Positions 35,466 to 45,617 of a stretch of DNA of 51,453 nucleotides are shown one piece after another. The stretch's first letter is position 1, and each line of letters starts with the position of its first letter. The notes under the pieces are model-generated. The model saw nothing but the letters and a program-made list of their open reading frames with translations. It was not told the origin of the DNA and searched no databases. The translations under genes were made by a program, and so were the position numbers. Source of the DNA: Chitinophagaceae bacterium (GTDB lineage Bacteria; Bacteroidota; Bacteroidia; Chitinophagales; Chitinophagaceae); assembly GCA_947380605.1 (NCBI GenBank), contig CANCRO010000006.1, forward strand, positions 1 through 51,453, in the 5' to 3' direction.

Positions 35466-35649
35466 CTGCAGCTTTGGTTTTAATTTTAAATAATTTCAAA
35501 ATATATCAATAATATTTACAATATATAGATTTCAAAATGAAGTTGAAATGTACCGTCAAGGTATAGAAAGGTAATTACTTTATATACTTAATGAGGACTT
35601 ACATTCAATAATTGTATAACTTTCATTTTTATTATAAAAAAACATTTCT

Positions 35650-36939
35650 ATGCAAAGATTTCAGGGAATTATTGGAATAGTATTGATATTAGGTATTGCT
35701 TGGTTTTTTTCAAATAATAAAAAAAGAATCAATTACAAATTGGTAATCAGTGGAATTTTATTACAAATAGTAATTGCTTTACTGATTTTAAAAGTCTCCT
35801 TTGTTAAGTTATTTTTCCAAAAAATAGGCAGTGTCATTACTCATTTGGAGGCATTTGCAAAAGAAGGGGCAGGTTTTGTATATGGTGGATTGATGGCGGA
35901 TAATATGGCGGGTGGTTCCGTTCCCTACAGAACACCGGGTGTTTTCGTTTTTGGATTTAGTGTATTAGCTACAATTATTTTAGTATGTGTTTTAGTGGCT
36001 ATATTTTATCACTTTGGATTAATGCAAAGAATTGTTTCTTTAGTAGCCAAAGCAATGAATTGGGTAATGAGGGTGAGTGGTGCCGAAGCATTGAGTAATG
36101 TAGCAAGTGCTTTTGTTGGACAAGTAGAGGCACAAGTAATGATTAGACCCTATTTAAAGGGAATGACCATGAGTGAATTATTAGCCAGTATGAGTGGCAG
36201 TTTGGCTTGTATTGCAGGAGGAATATTAGTAGTTTATGTAAGTTTTGGCGCAAAGGCTGAATATTTATTAGCAGCAAGTTTAATGGCAGCACCAGCTGCA
36301 CTCGTAATTTCTAAAATTGTATGGCCAGAGACTGAAGAAAGTGAAACGATGGGTAAGGTAAAACTAGAAGTTAAATCACCCTACACCAATGTGATAGACG
36401 CAATTTCTCATGGGGCAGGGGATGGAATGAAAATATCAATCAACGTTATTGCTATGTTGATTGGATTTTTAGGTCTAATAGCTTTAATTAATTATTTATT
36501 GATGAAATTTGGAACACTATTTCATTTAGACATTACGCTAACATTAGATTGGATATTCGGAAAAATATTTTCACCAATGGCATGGGCTATGGGAGTACCC
36601 GCTGCTGATGTTTCGAATGTAGCCACCATGTTGGGTAAAAAATTAACCATTAATGAATTTGTTGCTTTTAGCGATTTAACCCAAACAATGGTACCTAATT
36701 CTTCTGGAGTTTTGGTAAAAGGATATCAAAGTATAATTTCTGACAAATCTTTAATGATTGTTAGTTTTGCCATTTGTGGTTTTGCTAATTTTAGTTCGGT
36801 AGGTATGCAAATTGGCGGTATCGGCGCTTTAGTTCCAGAAAGAAGGGTAGACCTAGCTAAACTTGGGATGAGAGCCTTACTCTGTGGAACTTTGGCTTCT
36901 TATCTATCTGCGTCTATTGCTGGAATTTTGATGGGTTAA
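35650..36939 (+). CDS. nupC: Concentrative nucleoside transporter, NupC family
   Basis: A 429-residue inner-membrane H+/Na+-nucleoside symporter. The N-terminal NupC helices are followed by the gate domain; signatures are EAFAKEGAGFVYGGL, GQVEAQVMIRPYLKGMTMSELL, and in the C-terminal core TMVPNSSGVLVKGYQ and CGFANFSSVGMQIGGIGAL. The order fits the three-domain NupC fold. It imports nucleosides for salvage. It stands alone on the plus strand, with a 206-base gap before it and a strong bidirectional terminator after it, so it is probably monocistronic. The gap holds no promoter match I would defend. Confidence 0.93.
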   Translation: MQRFQGIIGIVLILGIAWFFSNNKKRINYKLVISGILLQIVIALLILKVSFVKLFFQKIGSVITHLEAFAKEGAGFVYGGLMADNMAGGSVPYRTPGVFVFGFSVLATIILVCVLVAIFYHFGLMQRIVSLVAKAMNWVMRVSGAEALSNVASAFVGQVEAQVMIRPYLKGMTMSELLASMSGSLACIAGGILVVYVSFGAKAEYLLAASLMAAPAALVISKIVWPETEESETMGKVKLEVKSPYTNVIDAISHGAGDGMKISINVIAMLIGFLGLIALINYLLMKFGTLFHLDITLTLDWIFGKIFSPMAWAMGVPAADVSNVATMLGKKLTINEFVAFSDLTQTMVPNSSGVLVKGYQSIISDKSLMIVSFAICGFANFSSVGMQIGGIGALVPERRVDLAKLGMRALLCGTLASYLSASIAGILMG

Positions 36940-36970
36940 TATTTTAAAGATAAAATATTCAAGTTGGCAT

Positions 36971-37002
36971 AAAAAAACCGAAGTAAATTACTTCGGTTTT
37001 TT
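36971..37002. terminator. Bidirectional terminator between nupC and trxA
   Basis: A long dyad AAAAAACCGAAGT / ACTTCGGTTTTTT with a few-base loop AAATT carries A-run and T-run on both sides, so it can stop both nupC (+) and trxA (-). It is located 31 bases after nupC and 17 after trxA. Confidence 0.85.
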
Positions 37003-37019
37003 CTTTGGATCAGTGTAAG

Positions 37020-37337
37020 CTATTTTAATGCATCAATTTTTTTGACAAAATTTGCCTTAGGTTGAGCTCCTACCAATTTATCTACCACCTGACCACCTTT
37101 TACAAATAAAATTGCAGGGATACTAGTTATACCATAATCAGTTGAAATTTGTGGGTTATGATCCACATTTACCTTTCCTACATTTACAATACCGTCATAT
37201 TCTTTTGATAATTCTTCAATAACTGGACCAATAGCTCGGCAAGGGCCGCACCATTCAGCCCAAAAATCAATTACTGATAATTTATCGGAGTCTATTACCT
37301 GGGTTTTGAAATTTGCGTCCGTGAATTCTTGTGCCAT
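37020..37337 (-). CDS. trxA: Thioredoxin
   Basis: A 105-residue cytosolic thioredoxin, the general disulfide reductant. The active site WCGPC is at residues 29-33 in [18 protein letters not shown], the cis-Pro loop is [12 protein letters not shown], and the usual Gly-rich end [10 protein letters not shown] follows. The length is normal. A TAATTTTG box on the minus strand (37373-37380) lies 36 bases before the ATG and could be its -7 element. It has its own terminator and no cotranscribed partner. The nearby YpdA-type enzyme is not TrxB, so its reductase is elsewhere. Confidence 0.95.
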   Translation of the reverse strand: MAQEFTDANFKTQVIDSDKLSVIDFWAEWCGPCRAIGPVIEELSKEYDGIVNVGKVNVDHNPQISTDYGITSIPAILFVKGGQVVDKLVGAQPKANFVKKIDALK

Positions 37338-37372
37338 AAGTATATATTTTATTTAATTTATTTTAATTAGAT

Positions 37373-37380
37373 CAAAATTA
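37373..37380 (-). promoter_or_regulatory. Possible -7 box (TAATTTTG) for trxA
   Basis: On the minus strand TAATTTTG matches TAnnTTTG and lies 36 bases before the trxA ATG. The -33 element is not convincing. Confidence 0.28.
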
Positions 37381-37503
37381 CATCCAAATTGTGATAACTG
37401 AAGTATTGACATATTCACACATTGCATAGACAGTGTTAATATGTTATTTTGCCAATATAATAAGAACTTCTTTATATATCAAAAAGAGCTAATTTTTTAA
37501 AAG

Positions 37504-40500
37504 TTACCCGGTAATTACATTTACCTCTATATCTTTATTTTCATTTAAAAACTCAGCCATATCGTCATTCATCGTAAAGCCAGTTTCTAAGCTATACATG
37601 CCAACCTTATAATTATTTCTAACATCTACTATATTAAATTTAAGTGCAGTTTTTCCGGGATACTGCTTTACATTATTTTCAATAAAATTTACAAAATGGC
37701 TACTCACAAACTGTGGTTGTACCTCTACAATTACTTGTTTAGTTAATGCAGGTTTTACTGTTTCTAGCAAATGTATTTTGGATAACTTAAATTCATATTG
37801 TTCACTGTTGTACCTTGTTTTAAAACCACCTTCTATCAAAACAATTAATCCTTTTTCTAGGTAATGAGTATATTTTACATAATCCTCACTCCAAAGCATA
37901 AATTCACTTTTGCCAGAATAATCTTCAATAGTAAGTATAGCAAAATTCTTTCCCGTTTTAGTAAGTCTTTGTTGAGCATCTACGACCAGACCAGCTAATC
38001 TAAAATTTCTTCCAGGGGTAGGGTGAGAATTTACCGATATTTTAAATTCATTGTAATCAGCCAATCTACTGATATTATAGTGTCTCATCTCAAATTTAAA
38101 ATTATCCAAAGGGTGCCCACTCATATACATTCCAGTAACCTCTTTTTCATAATCCAGTTGCTCTGCAAGTGGCCAAGGTTCACAGACAGACAATTTTGGA
38201 GGAACAATTTCAGGCATCTGTAAATCTCCAAACAAAGTATTACTAACACTTGCATTTTGATTTTGAAACACACTACCATATTTTAAAATCTTTTCTAAAC
38301 CCTGAGTATCACCAGGAGCAGCATAAAAATATTGAGCCCTAGTGATATCTTTGAAACAATCAAAAGCACCTGAATAGATTAAGCTTTCTAAAGATTTTTT
38401 ATTAGCAGCTCGCTGATTGACTCTTTTTGCTAAATCAAATGCAGAAGTAAAATTTCCATGTTTGTTCCTTTCATCAATAATATTTTCAATTGCATTTTCA
38501 CCAACGCCCTTTAGTCCGCTAAAACCAAAGCGAATTTCTCCTTTTTTATTAACAGCAAATCCATTTTGTGACTCGTTGATATCTGGACCAAGTACCATTA
38601 AGCCCATTCTTTTACATTCCTCCATAAAGAAGGTTATTTTATCTATACTGCCCGCATGATTTAAGACAGCCGCCATATACTCACTTGGGTAATGAGCCTT
38701 TAAAAAGGCGGTTTGATAGGCTACAAAAGCATAACATGTAGAATGGGATTTATTAAACGCGTATTGAGCAAAAGCTTCCCAGTCAGTCCAAATTTTCTCT
38801 AATTTTTCTTTCGCATGACCTTTAGCAGTTGCCCCATCAACAAACTGAACTTTCATTTTATCCAAGACAGCAATTTGTTTTTTCCCCATTGCTTTTCTAA
38901 GTACATCCGCATCACCTTTACTGAAACCAGCCAATTTTTGTGATAGCAGCATTACCTGTTCTTGATAAACAGTAATACCGTAGGTTTCCTTTAGGTATTC
39001 TTCCATATCAGGCAAATCATATTCAACCTTTTTTTTGCCCAGTTTACGATCAATATATTCAGGAATATAAGCAAGAGGACCTGGTCGATAAAGGGCATTC
39101 ATTGCAATAAGATCAGCAAATTTATCAGGCTTCAACTCTCGCAAATATTTTTGCATACCCACACTTTCAAATTGAAAAGTAGCATTGGTATCACCCTGCT
39201 GATAGAGCTTATAAGTCAATTCATCATCCAATGGAATATTATCAATATCAATGATAACATCATGATTTTGTTTGATAAGCGACAAAGCAGTTTTAAGAAT
39301 GCTTAAAGTTTTAAGACCAAGAAAGTCCATTTTTATAACACCTGCTTCTTCTATTGATCCCCCTTCAATTTGTGTTAACCATAATTCAGATTCTTTTGAT
39401 GAGGCTACTGGTAAAAGGTCGGTCAAATCTTTTGGGGCAATGATGATAGCCGATGCATGAATACCCGTATTTCTTACGGACCCTTCAAGTATTTCAGCTT
39501 CATGTAAAATAGTACTGTGTAAGTCCTTACCCTTATATATATCACGGAGTTTTTTAACATTTTCAATATCCTCAGGTAATAGTTGTTCTTTTTCTTCTAA
39601 TGATTTTTCTCCGTCTTTAGATTCTTTAATTGTATAGGGTGCATGTAATAACCGCTTTAAATTAATACCAGGTTTTTCTGGAACTAATTTTGATAGCGCT
39701 CTACTTTCGGCTAGTGGAAGATCCATTACTCTGGCAACATCTGCTATGCTAGATTTAGCAGCCATTGTTCCATAAGTAATAATTTGGGCTACCTGACTCT
39801 TACCATATTTCTGTACAACATAATCAATTACTTTTTGCCTTCCTTCATCATCAAAATCGGTATCGATATCCGGCATCGATTTTCTTTCGGGATTTAAGAA
39901 TCTTTCAAAAAGTAGATTGTATTTAATAGGATCTATATTAGTAATCCCAATACAATAGGCTACCACACTTCCAGCGGCGGAACCACGACCTGGTCCTACA
40001 AATACGCCTAATTCTTTACCTGCAATGATAAAATCACTTACGATTAAAAAGTATCCTGCAAAACCCATTTCTTTAATTACTCCCAATTCGAAATTGATTC
40101 TTTCTTCGGTTTCAGGGGTAAATATTTTATACCTTTCTTTTGCTCCCGTCCATGTTAAATGGGATAAATACTCATCTTGTGATGAAAAGTTGGAAGGCAC
40201 AACAAAATGTGGCAATAAGATATCTCTCTTTAAGTCTAATAAATCGACCTTTGAAACGATTTCATTAGTATTATCGATAGCTTCAGGAATATCTTCGAAA
40301 ACCTTTAACATTTCATCCTTTGTCTTCATGTAAAACTGATCATTCGGAAAAGCAAATCTTTTATTTTTTACTTGAATATCATCATCTGAAACCTCACTCC
40401 ATTTTGGAGTGGATTGCTTTTCTCCTGTATTGATACAAAGAAGAATGTCATGCGCATTCGAATCTTTTTGATCAACGTAATGAGAATCATTACTAGCAAT

Positions 40501-41124
40501 TATTTTGACATTATATTTTTTAGCAAATTTTAATAAAACCAGATTTACCTTATCCTGTTCAGGAATACCATGCCTTTGTAATTCTATATAAAAATCTTCC
40601 TGAAATATATTCAGCCACCATTTAAATTCATTTTCACCTTCTTCTTCACCTTTTGTTAAGATTGTTTGTGGTACTAATGCTCCGAGACAACAAGTAGTAG
40701 CAATTAGCCCTTCATGATATTTATGAATCAGTTGTTTATCAATACGTGGATATTTAGAATACATCCCTTCGATATACCCCAAAGAAGTAAGTTTAACTAA
40801 ATTTTTATATCCAATATCATTTTTAGCTAATAAAATCTGATGATTTCTAGGATCTTTTTCATCCTTACTAAATGTTTTGCGAGTTCTATCGGTAGTGATG
40901 TAAAATTCACAACCTACAATTGGTTTAACCTTTAATGATTTATCATCATTTCTATGCTTATACGCTTCCTTAACGAATTCAAATGCACCAAACATGTTTC
41001 CATGATCACTGATGGCAAGCGCAGGCATTTTTTCAGCAATAGCTTTCTGATATAAATTTTTTATGGAAGCAGCGCCATCCAATAAAGAAAACTGCGTATG
41101 AACATGTAGATGAGAAAAATCCAT
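37504..41124 (-). CDS. dnaE: DNA polymerase III alpha subunit
   Basis: Replicative polymerase, 1206 residues, near the usual DnaE size. The N-terminal PHP domain begins FSHLHVHTQFSLLDGAA and keeps metal-binding His/Asp (AISDHGNMFG, ASNDSHY). The palm has GPGRGSAAGSVVAY and the catalytic acidic motif PDIDTDFDDEGR. The thumb/fingers include YQEQVMLLSQKLAGFSKGDAD and FNKSHSTCYAFVAYQTAFL. A C-terminal OB fold (FRLAGLVVDAQQRLTKTGK...) comes before the tail. The intact PHP residues suggest possible intrinsic proofreading. It stands alone; its leader region is the 396-base gap upstream. Confidence 0.96.
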   Translation of the reverse strand: MDFSHLHVHTQFSLLDGAASIKNLYQKAIAEKMPALAISDHGNMFGAFEFVKEAYKHRNDDKSLKVKPIVGCEFYITTDRTRKTFSKDEKDPRNHQILLAKNDIGYKNLVKLTSLGYIEGMYSKYPRIDKQLIHKYHEGLIATTCCLGALVPQTILTKGEEEGENEFKWWLNIFQEDFYIELQRHGIPEQDKVNLVLLKFAKKYNVKIIASNDSHYVDQKDSNAHDILLCINTGEKQSTPKWSEVSDDDIQVKNKRFAFPNDQFYMKTKDEMLKVFEDIPEAIDNTNEIVSKVDLLDLKRDILLPHFVVPSNFSSQDEYLSHLTWTGAKERYKIFTPETEERINFELGVIKEMGFAGYFLIVSDFIIAGKELGVFVGPGRGSAAGSVVAYCIGITNIDPIKYNLLFERFLNPERKSMPDIDTDFDDEGRQKVIDYVVQKYGKSQVAQIITYGTMAAKSSIADVARVMDLPLAESRALSKLVPEKPGINLKRLLHAPYTIKESKDGEKSLEEKEQLLPEDIENVKKLRDIYKGKDLHSTILHEAEILEGSVRNTGIHASAIIIAPKDLTDLLPVASSKESELWLTQIEGGSIEEAGVIKMDFLGLKTLSILKTALSLIKQNHDVIIDIDNIPLDDELTYKLYQQGDTNATFQFESVGMQKYLRELKPDKFADLIAMNALYRPGPLAYIPEYIDRKLGKKKVEYDLPDMEEYLKETYGITVYQEQVMLLSQKLAGFSKGDADVLRKAMGKKQIAVLDKMKVQFVDGATAKGHAKEKLEKIWTDWEAFAQYAFNKSHSTCYAFVAYQTAFLKAHYPSEYMAAVLNHAGSIDKITFFMEECKRMGLMVLGPDINESQNGFAVNKKGEIRFGFSGLKGVGENAIENIIDERNKHGNFTSAFDLAKRVNQRAANKKSLESLIYSGAFDCFKDITRAQYFYAAPGDTQGLEKILKYGSVFQNQNASVSNTLFGDLQMPEIVPPKLSVCEPWPLAEQLDYEKEVTGMYMSGHPLDNFKFEMRHYNISRLADYNEFKISVNSHPTPGRNFRLAGLVVDAQQRLTKTGKNFAILTIEDYSGKSEFMLWSEDYVKYTHYLEKGLIVLIEGGFKTRYNSEQYEFKLSKIHLLETVKPALTKQVIVEVQPQFVSSHFVNFIENNVKQYPGKTALKFNIVDVRNNYKVGMYSLETGFTMNDDMAEFLNENKDIEVNVITG

Positions 41125-41520
41125 AAGTAGGTAAACTGAAATTTTTAAAACCGATTATAAAAGATATTGAATTTGTCGACAATAAAAGGATCTTCATTGA
41201 AATCAATTTCAGCCATACCTCAACTTGTAAAACAATAATCAGTTAGTAATTCTATATAGCAAATATCGTTTAGTAATGGATGGTTCTCGAATTCTTTTTT
41301 CCACAAGACAAATCATTGATAACCAATATTTTATGTTAGATTTTAATGACTTTCGCCCTGAAATCTTACCTTTGGAGAAATATTGTAATTATATTTTATT
41401 AATTGTTTGTATCACAAGGTTTATAGAAAGGAATCGCTCAGAAGTGAATTGAAGGTTTTTTAAGAGGAACAAATAACACAAGATTAAGTTGTACTTACGT
41501 GTAAACTTAAAATTTTACGT
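41125..41520. other. 396-base divergent gap between dnaE and the NlpC/P60 gene
   Basis: It holds the leaders of dnaE and the peptidase gene. I see a 58-codon plus-strand frame at 41276-41452, listed separately, and a 23-codon minus-strand frame near 41145-41215, which looks like chance. No tRNA, strong hairpin or consensus promoter is visible. Confidence 0.5.
41276..41452 (+). CDS. Possible 58-residue small protein, weak
   Basis: ATG at 41276 to TGA at 41452 encodes 58 residues beginning MDGSRILFSTRQIIDNQYF and including a hydrophobic stretch (CNYILLIVCITRF) that could be one membrane helix. There is no recognisable family. It lies between dnaE (-) and the peptidase gene (+), 68 bases before the latter. 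An open frame this short can be chance in AT-rich DNA, so I hold it as unproven. Confidence 0.2.
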   Translation: MDGSRILFSTRQIIDNQYFMLDFNDFRPEILPLEKYCNYILLIVCITRFIERNRSEVN

Positions 41521-42240
41521 ATGAAACACTTATTATTTTTGGCATTAAATATCAGCTTTATACTGGGTACTTACTCAGTCGTAAATGCTCAAAAAAAAGT
41601 CAATTTTAAAAGTAAAAATTCCCAGACTAGTCACGGTAATTCTATTAAGTTTATTAAAGGCATAGAACTAAATGCTGATTCCAGCTCTACTGCTACAGCT
41701 ATACTTGAAAAGAAAGTAAAGTTAAATTCAATTACAGTAGCCTCTACACCGATAAATAATTATCTAAATAATATAGAAAACTGCTCTTCCTTACAGTTTA
41801 AATATGCTATGATAATGAATAGGGAGGTAGAGAGTGTCAATAATTTGGAACTTTACAATTTTATCAATGATTGGTGGTCCACTCGTTATCGTTTTGGAGG
41901 TTCAGATCACGAAGGAATTGATTGCAGCAGTTTTACTGAAAAATTATTTTCAACTGTTTACGGTTATTCAGTTCCTCGAACTTCAAAGGAACAATTTTCG
42001 GCATTTAAAAAAATAGCAACTAAAGATCTTAAGGAAGGTGATTTAGTTTTCTTTAATACGAGAAGCACAAGAAGAAAAAAAAGAAAAGCTATCAGTCATG
42101 TTGGCCTGTATTTAGGCAATAATTATTTTGTACATAGTAGTGTTAGCGACGGCGTTACGATTAATAGCTTATCGGATGAATACTACAGGAAAAAATTTGT
42201 TTCAGGTGGCAGATTTCCTTTATCCGAATACAAAAAATAA
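41521..42240 (+). CDS. NlpC/P60 (C40) cell-wall peptidase
   Basis: A 239-residue exported protein with signal peptide 1-23 (VNA|Q24), a variable region (24-110) and a C-terminal NlpC/P60 domain. The triad is visible: Cys135 in GIDCSSFTEKLF, His193 in ISHVGLYLGN and a third polar residue His205 in FVHSS. Such enzymes cut D-Glu-meso-DAP type bonds in peptidoglycan stem peptides. The basic loop RSTRRKKRKA between Cys and His is unusual and may bind the wall or DNA. It is divergent from dnaE and converges with the flippase gene 22 bases away. No repeat LysM/SH3 domain is seen. Confidence 0.9.
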   Translation: MKHLLFLALNISFILGTYSVVNAQKKVNFKSKNSQTSHGNSIKFIKGIELNADSSSTATAILEKKVKLNSITVASTPINNYLNNIENCSSLQFKYAMIMNREVESVNNLELYNFINDWWSTRYRFGGSDHEGIDCSSFTEKLFSTVYGYSVPRTSKEQFSAFKKIATKDLKEGDLVFFNTRSTRRKKRKAISHVGLYLGNNYFVHSSVSDGVTINSLSDEYYRKKFVSGGRFPLSEYKK

Positions 42241-42262
42241 TAGCACTACTTTAATAGAGCAT

Positions 42263-43771
42263 CTACGATCTAAAACCTAATCTTTTTTGTAAGGTATTCC
42301 AAACAGGTATAATGTCCGAAGACAATTGAAGTAGAATAGTCCCACTCCCATATAAAGCAATAAAGCTTACACTTCTAATGACTAGCCAAGCAAATCCATG
42401 ATAACTATCAAAGAGATAGAAACATAAATAATATGAAATAATACCTAGAACAATCGTGTAAATAGATTTTAGTGTAAAGGGCTGCATCGAAAACTTTTTT
42501 TGCAAATACCAAAACCGTATGAGATTATAAATAGTAAAGGAAATAAGATTCGCTATTGCTGGACCCATTACATCAAAATAATACTTAGTTAATATATAAT
42601 TCATGGGTAGCGTAATAGACAATAAAATAACTCCCGTAACGAATTCAAATTTCCACAAAGTAGAGGTAGAAATAATTTGAGCATTCACTCCAGTCCCCAT
42701 ATCAACGATTCTCATCAAACCAATGAAAAAGAATACCCACTTAGCATCTATGTAACCACTTTGTAAATGAAATGTAAAAATGCCATCTTCAAAATTTAAC
42801 CAAATAAGAGAAAACATTCCAACGGCAAATATTAATTGATTGATTGATGACTGCTTATAAATGTTAAGAATTCTTTGTTGATCTTTATCTTTCCAAGCTT
42901 TTGATAAAGCAGCAATAGAGGAGGAGATAATTCCCCGTTGAGGTGCTTGAATAAGACTAGCCATATTTTGCGCTAAAGAATATACTGCCACCGCCGCAAG
43001 ACCATTTACAGAAACCGATGCTAACAAAATGGTATCGAAAACACCTGCTACTGCATATACCAAGGTACCTCCGTAAATAAATTTAACAAGGGTTAGGATT
43101 TTTTTAGCATACTTCTTAGTTACAATACTTGCCTTAAAAGTTAAATGAAGATTGCCTTTCTTGATTAGATAAAATAATAAAACCAAGGCAGTGATTAAGT
43201 AAGTAAATGAATAAATTTTAATGAATAAATCAAACTTACCTAGCCAACCTATAAAAGTGCAAATAATTAAGATGGTTGTAAGTCCCCGAAAAAGTACTTC
43301 CCGAAGAAAATTAGTAAAAATAGATTCCTTTTGTTGCCATGCATAACTTTCTAATATGCTATATAAAGTTAGTCCAAGTCCAAAAGGAAAAATCCAGTAA
43401 TAATAATTAACAAATTCTGGAGAGTTTTTACCAAATTTAAAGATGATCAAATCCTTAAAATAAATACCCCCCATTACTACAAAACAAAAACCAATTAATG
43501 AAACCAATAAAGCCCAGGTTAGGATATCGTTTCGCTTTTTATCTAAATTATCTTCATAGTAAGGATAAAATTTAAAAATATAGGAAGGCATTCCTAAATT
43601 GGCAAATGAAAACATTAAATTAGCTAAGGCTATAAAAATCCCAGTAAGACCATATTGTTCCTTAGTAAAACCACCTTCTTTAGTAAATAGATAAGTATTA
43701 AAAAAGCCTAGGGCAAATCCCACATATACCATCAATGAAGAAATAATACTCTGCCTTCTAATTTGGCTCAT
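42263..43771 (-). CDS. Polysaccharide/lipid flippase (MATE/MOP superfamily)
   Basis: A 502-residue multi-pass membrane protein of the oligosaccharide flippase/MATE superfamily (Wzx-like, with a Polysacc_synt_C-type end). It has 12 to 14 hydrophobic segments, starting SIISSLMVYVGFALGFFNTY and including LANLMFSFANLGMPSYIFKF, typical of the first helices, and QNMASLIQAPQRGIISSSIA in the middle. It likely moves a lipid-linked saccharide across the inner membrane. No glycosyltransferase is next to it in this window. It lies 19 bases after the M1 peptidase stop on the same strand. Confidence 0.87.
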   Translation of the reverse strand: MSQIRRQSIISSLMVYVGFALGFFNTYLFTKEGGFTKEQYGLTGIFIALANLMFSFANLGMPSYIFKFYPYYEDNLDKKRNDILTWALLVSLIGFCFVVMGGIYFKDLIIFKFGKNSPEFVNYYYWIFPFGLGLTLYSILESYAWQQKESIFTNFLREVLFRGLTTILIICTFIGWLGKFDLFIKIYSFTYLITALVLLFYLIKKGNLHLTFKASIVTKKYAKKILTLVKFIYGGTLVYAVAGVFDTILLASVSVNGLAAVAVYSLAQNMASLIQAPQRGIISSSIAALSKAWKDKDQQRILNIYKQSSINQLIFAVGMFSLIWLNFEDGIFTFHLQSGYIDAKWVFFFIGLMRIVDMGTGVNAQIISTSTLWKFEFVTGVILLSITLPMNYILTKYYFDVMGPAIANLISFTIYNLIRFWYLQKKFSMQPFTLKSIYTIVLGIISYYLCFYLFDSYHGFAWLVIRSVSFIALYGSGTILLQLSSDIIPVWNTLQKRLGFRS

Positions 43772-43790
43772 AAGATTGTTTGATGCTAAA

Positions 43791-45482
43791 TTAATCTACC
43801 TTTTTGGTTTTAATATAAAAATTTGGATCTACTGAAAAAATGCCATCAACAGCAGAGCTTAAATTAGCGACTTGCCATTTCTCGGTAGGTTTAATCCACT
43901 GACTGGTTAATCCCACTGTCTTTATTGGCATCTCAAAGCCTTTAATACAGTTAGTAAATCTATGGTACAGCTTTTTATTCTCTATTCTATATTCTAATAC
44001 AGGTATTTGAACGGTTCTCAAATATTGATTAAATACATTGCTAAAATTTATTTTCGACTGACTAGAAATATAATTCTCTACCTGAATAGAAGTTACTGTT
44101 TGATGATAAAAAGTAGCATTAAGACCTCTTAATATTTTTCTAAATAATCCGTCATCATTAATAATTTGTCGAATGGTATGAATCATGTTGGCTGCCTTAG
44201 GATACATATCTCCACTTCCTTCCTTGTTAACATTGTATGGCCCAATGATAGGCTTATCATTAAGGATGTTTTTTCTGATTCCTACAATGTAGGCTGTAGC
44301 CGCCTCTTTTCCATAATAAAATTCAGTAAATAATGTTTCTGAATAATTGGTAAACCCTTCATGAACCCACATATCTGCTATATCCTTGGTGGTAATATTG
44401 TTCCCAAACCACTCATGACCACTTTCATGAATAATTATAAAATCCCATTTTAATCCCCAGCCTGTTCCGCTCAAGTCCTTCCCTAAGTATCCAAATTTAT
44501 ATCCGTTACCATAAGCAACTGCACTCTGGTGTTCCATACCTAAATGGGATGATTCAACCAATTTATATCCATCCTTATAAAATGGGTAGGGACCAAACCA
44601 ATACTCAAATGCCTTCATCATTCTTGGGGCATCTGTAAAGTGTTTTTTTGCTTTTTCTACATTGTAATCTAGTACCCAATAATCCATGTCCAAATCACCT
44701 TTTTCACCTTTATACACTTCGCTGAAATGAACATATTTTCCAATAGACGGTATAAGCGTATAGTTATTAATGGGAGAATTTACAGACCAATGAGCCGTAT
44801 TGGTGCCATCATGGTTATTGGTAACCCCAATTAATCGTCCATTCGCTACCGTTATTAAGGTATCAGGACTAGTAACCCATATGGAAGCTTTATCTGGCTC
44901 ATCACTTTGATGATCCTTACAAGGATACCAAACGCTAGCCCCTAATCCTTGACAAGCTATACTTACCCAAGGATTATTATTTTTATCCTTTTTCATAATA
45001 AGACCTCCATCCCAAGGGGGACGATTAGCTATAATTGGTTTACCATGATAATAGGCTATCAAATGAATAGCAGCTGAAGAAATAGGAAGGGTTTTAAATA
45101 AATCAGATCTTACGAAATAGGCATTACCATCCTTACTGATCAATTTATTACTAATTTTTTTTGCAGGGAATGAGTTGGAATAAATAATAATACTATCCAA
45201 TAGTAAAGGATCTTGAAGATCAAGTTGTAAATATTTCCCATTCTTAAGCACTTTAAAAGTGATGTCGTTATAACCGCTAATAAAGCTATCACTAAAAGAA
45301 AACTTTACATGTAGGTCATAATTTGTAACATCCAACCAATCTCTTCCTGGACCATATTGTCCACGCAAGGAATCGGAATGTGTATTCATGATTTTATTAG
45401 TTAACAGTTGGGCATTAACAACCCTTACAGTAGAAGTTAACATCATTATAAATGCCAACGGGTATAAGTTATTCCATTTCAT
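43791..45482 (-). CDS. M1-family zinc aminopeptidase, exported
   Basis: A 563-residue exported peptidase with signal peptide 1-24 (VNA|Q25). The N-terminal beta domain is followed by the gluzincin domain with GMEHQS (315-320) and HESGH (352-356), and the third zinc ligand Glu375 in WVHEGFTNYSE. These residues make an active M1 enzyme that trims N-terminal amino acids from peptides in the periplasm. It is shorter than PepN because the large C-terminal helical domain is reduced, as usual in this Bacteroidota group. The next gene on its upstream side is a divergent peptide-type binding lipoprotein, suggesting peptide use. Confidence 0.92.
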   Translation of the reverse strand: MKWNNLYPLAFIMMLTSTVRVVNAQLLTNKIMNTHSDSLRGQYGPGRDWLDVTNYDLHVKFSFSDSFISGYNDITFKVLKNGKYLQLDLQDPLLLDSIIIYSNSFPAKKISNKLISKDGNAYFVRSDLFKTLPISSAAIHLIAYYHGKPIIANRPPWDGGLIMKKDKNNNPWVSIACQGLGASVWYPCKDHQSDEPDKASIWVTSPDTLITVANGRLIGVTNNHDGTNTAHWSVNSPINNYTLIPSIGKYVHFSEVYKGEKGDLDMDYWVLDYNVEKAKKHFTDAPRMMKAFEYWFGPYPFYKDGYKLVESSHLGMEHQSAVAYGNGYKFGYLGKDLSGTGWGLKWDFIIIHESGHEWFGNNITTKDIADMWVHEGFTNYSETLFTEFYYGKEAATAYIVGIRKNILNDKPIIGPYNVNKEGSGDMYPKAANMIHTIRQIINDDGLFRKILRGLNATFYHQTVTSIQVENYISSQSKINFSNVFNQYLRTVQIPVLEYRIENKKLYHRFTNCIKGFEMPIKTVGLTSQWIKPTEKWQVANLSSAVDGIFSVDPNFYIKTKKVD

Positions 45483-45617
45483 TGCATAAACTTAATTAAA
45501 ATTGGAATCAAAGAGCAAATATTTGGTTAATCTTATTTAATTTTAGATTAATCGCTATCTAAATTGATGCTTTTGTAACGGCTTTACTTAAAAAATATTT
45601 TTAATTATTTTAGGAAG

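Noticed and set aside
38023-40333. Several plus-strand frames of 60-102 codons inside dnaE
   Set aside because: Antisense shadows of a conserved polymerase gene; they lack motifs.
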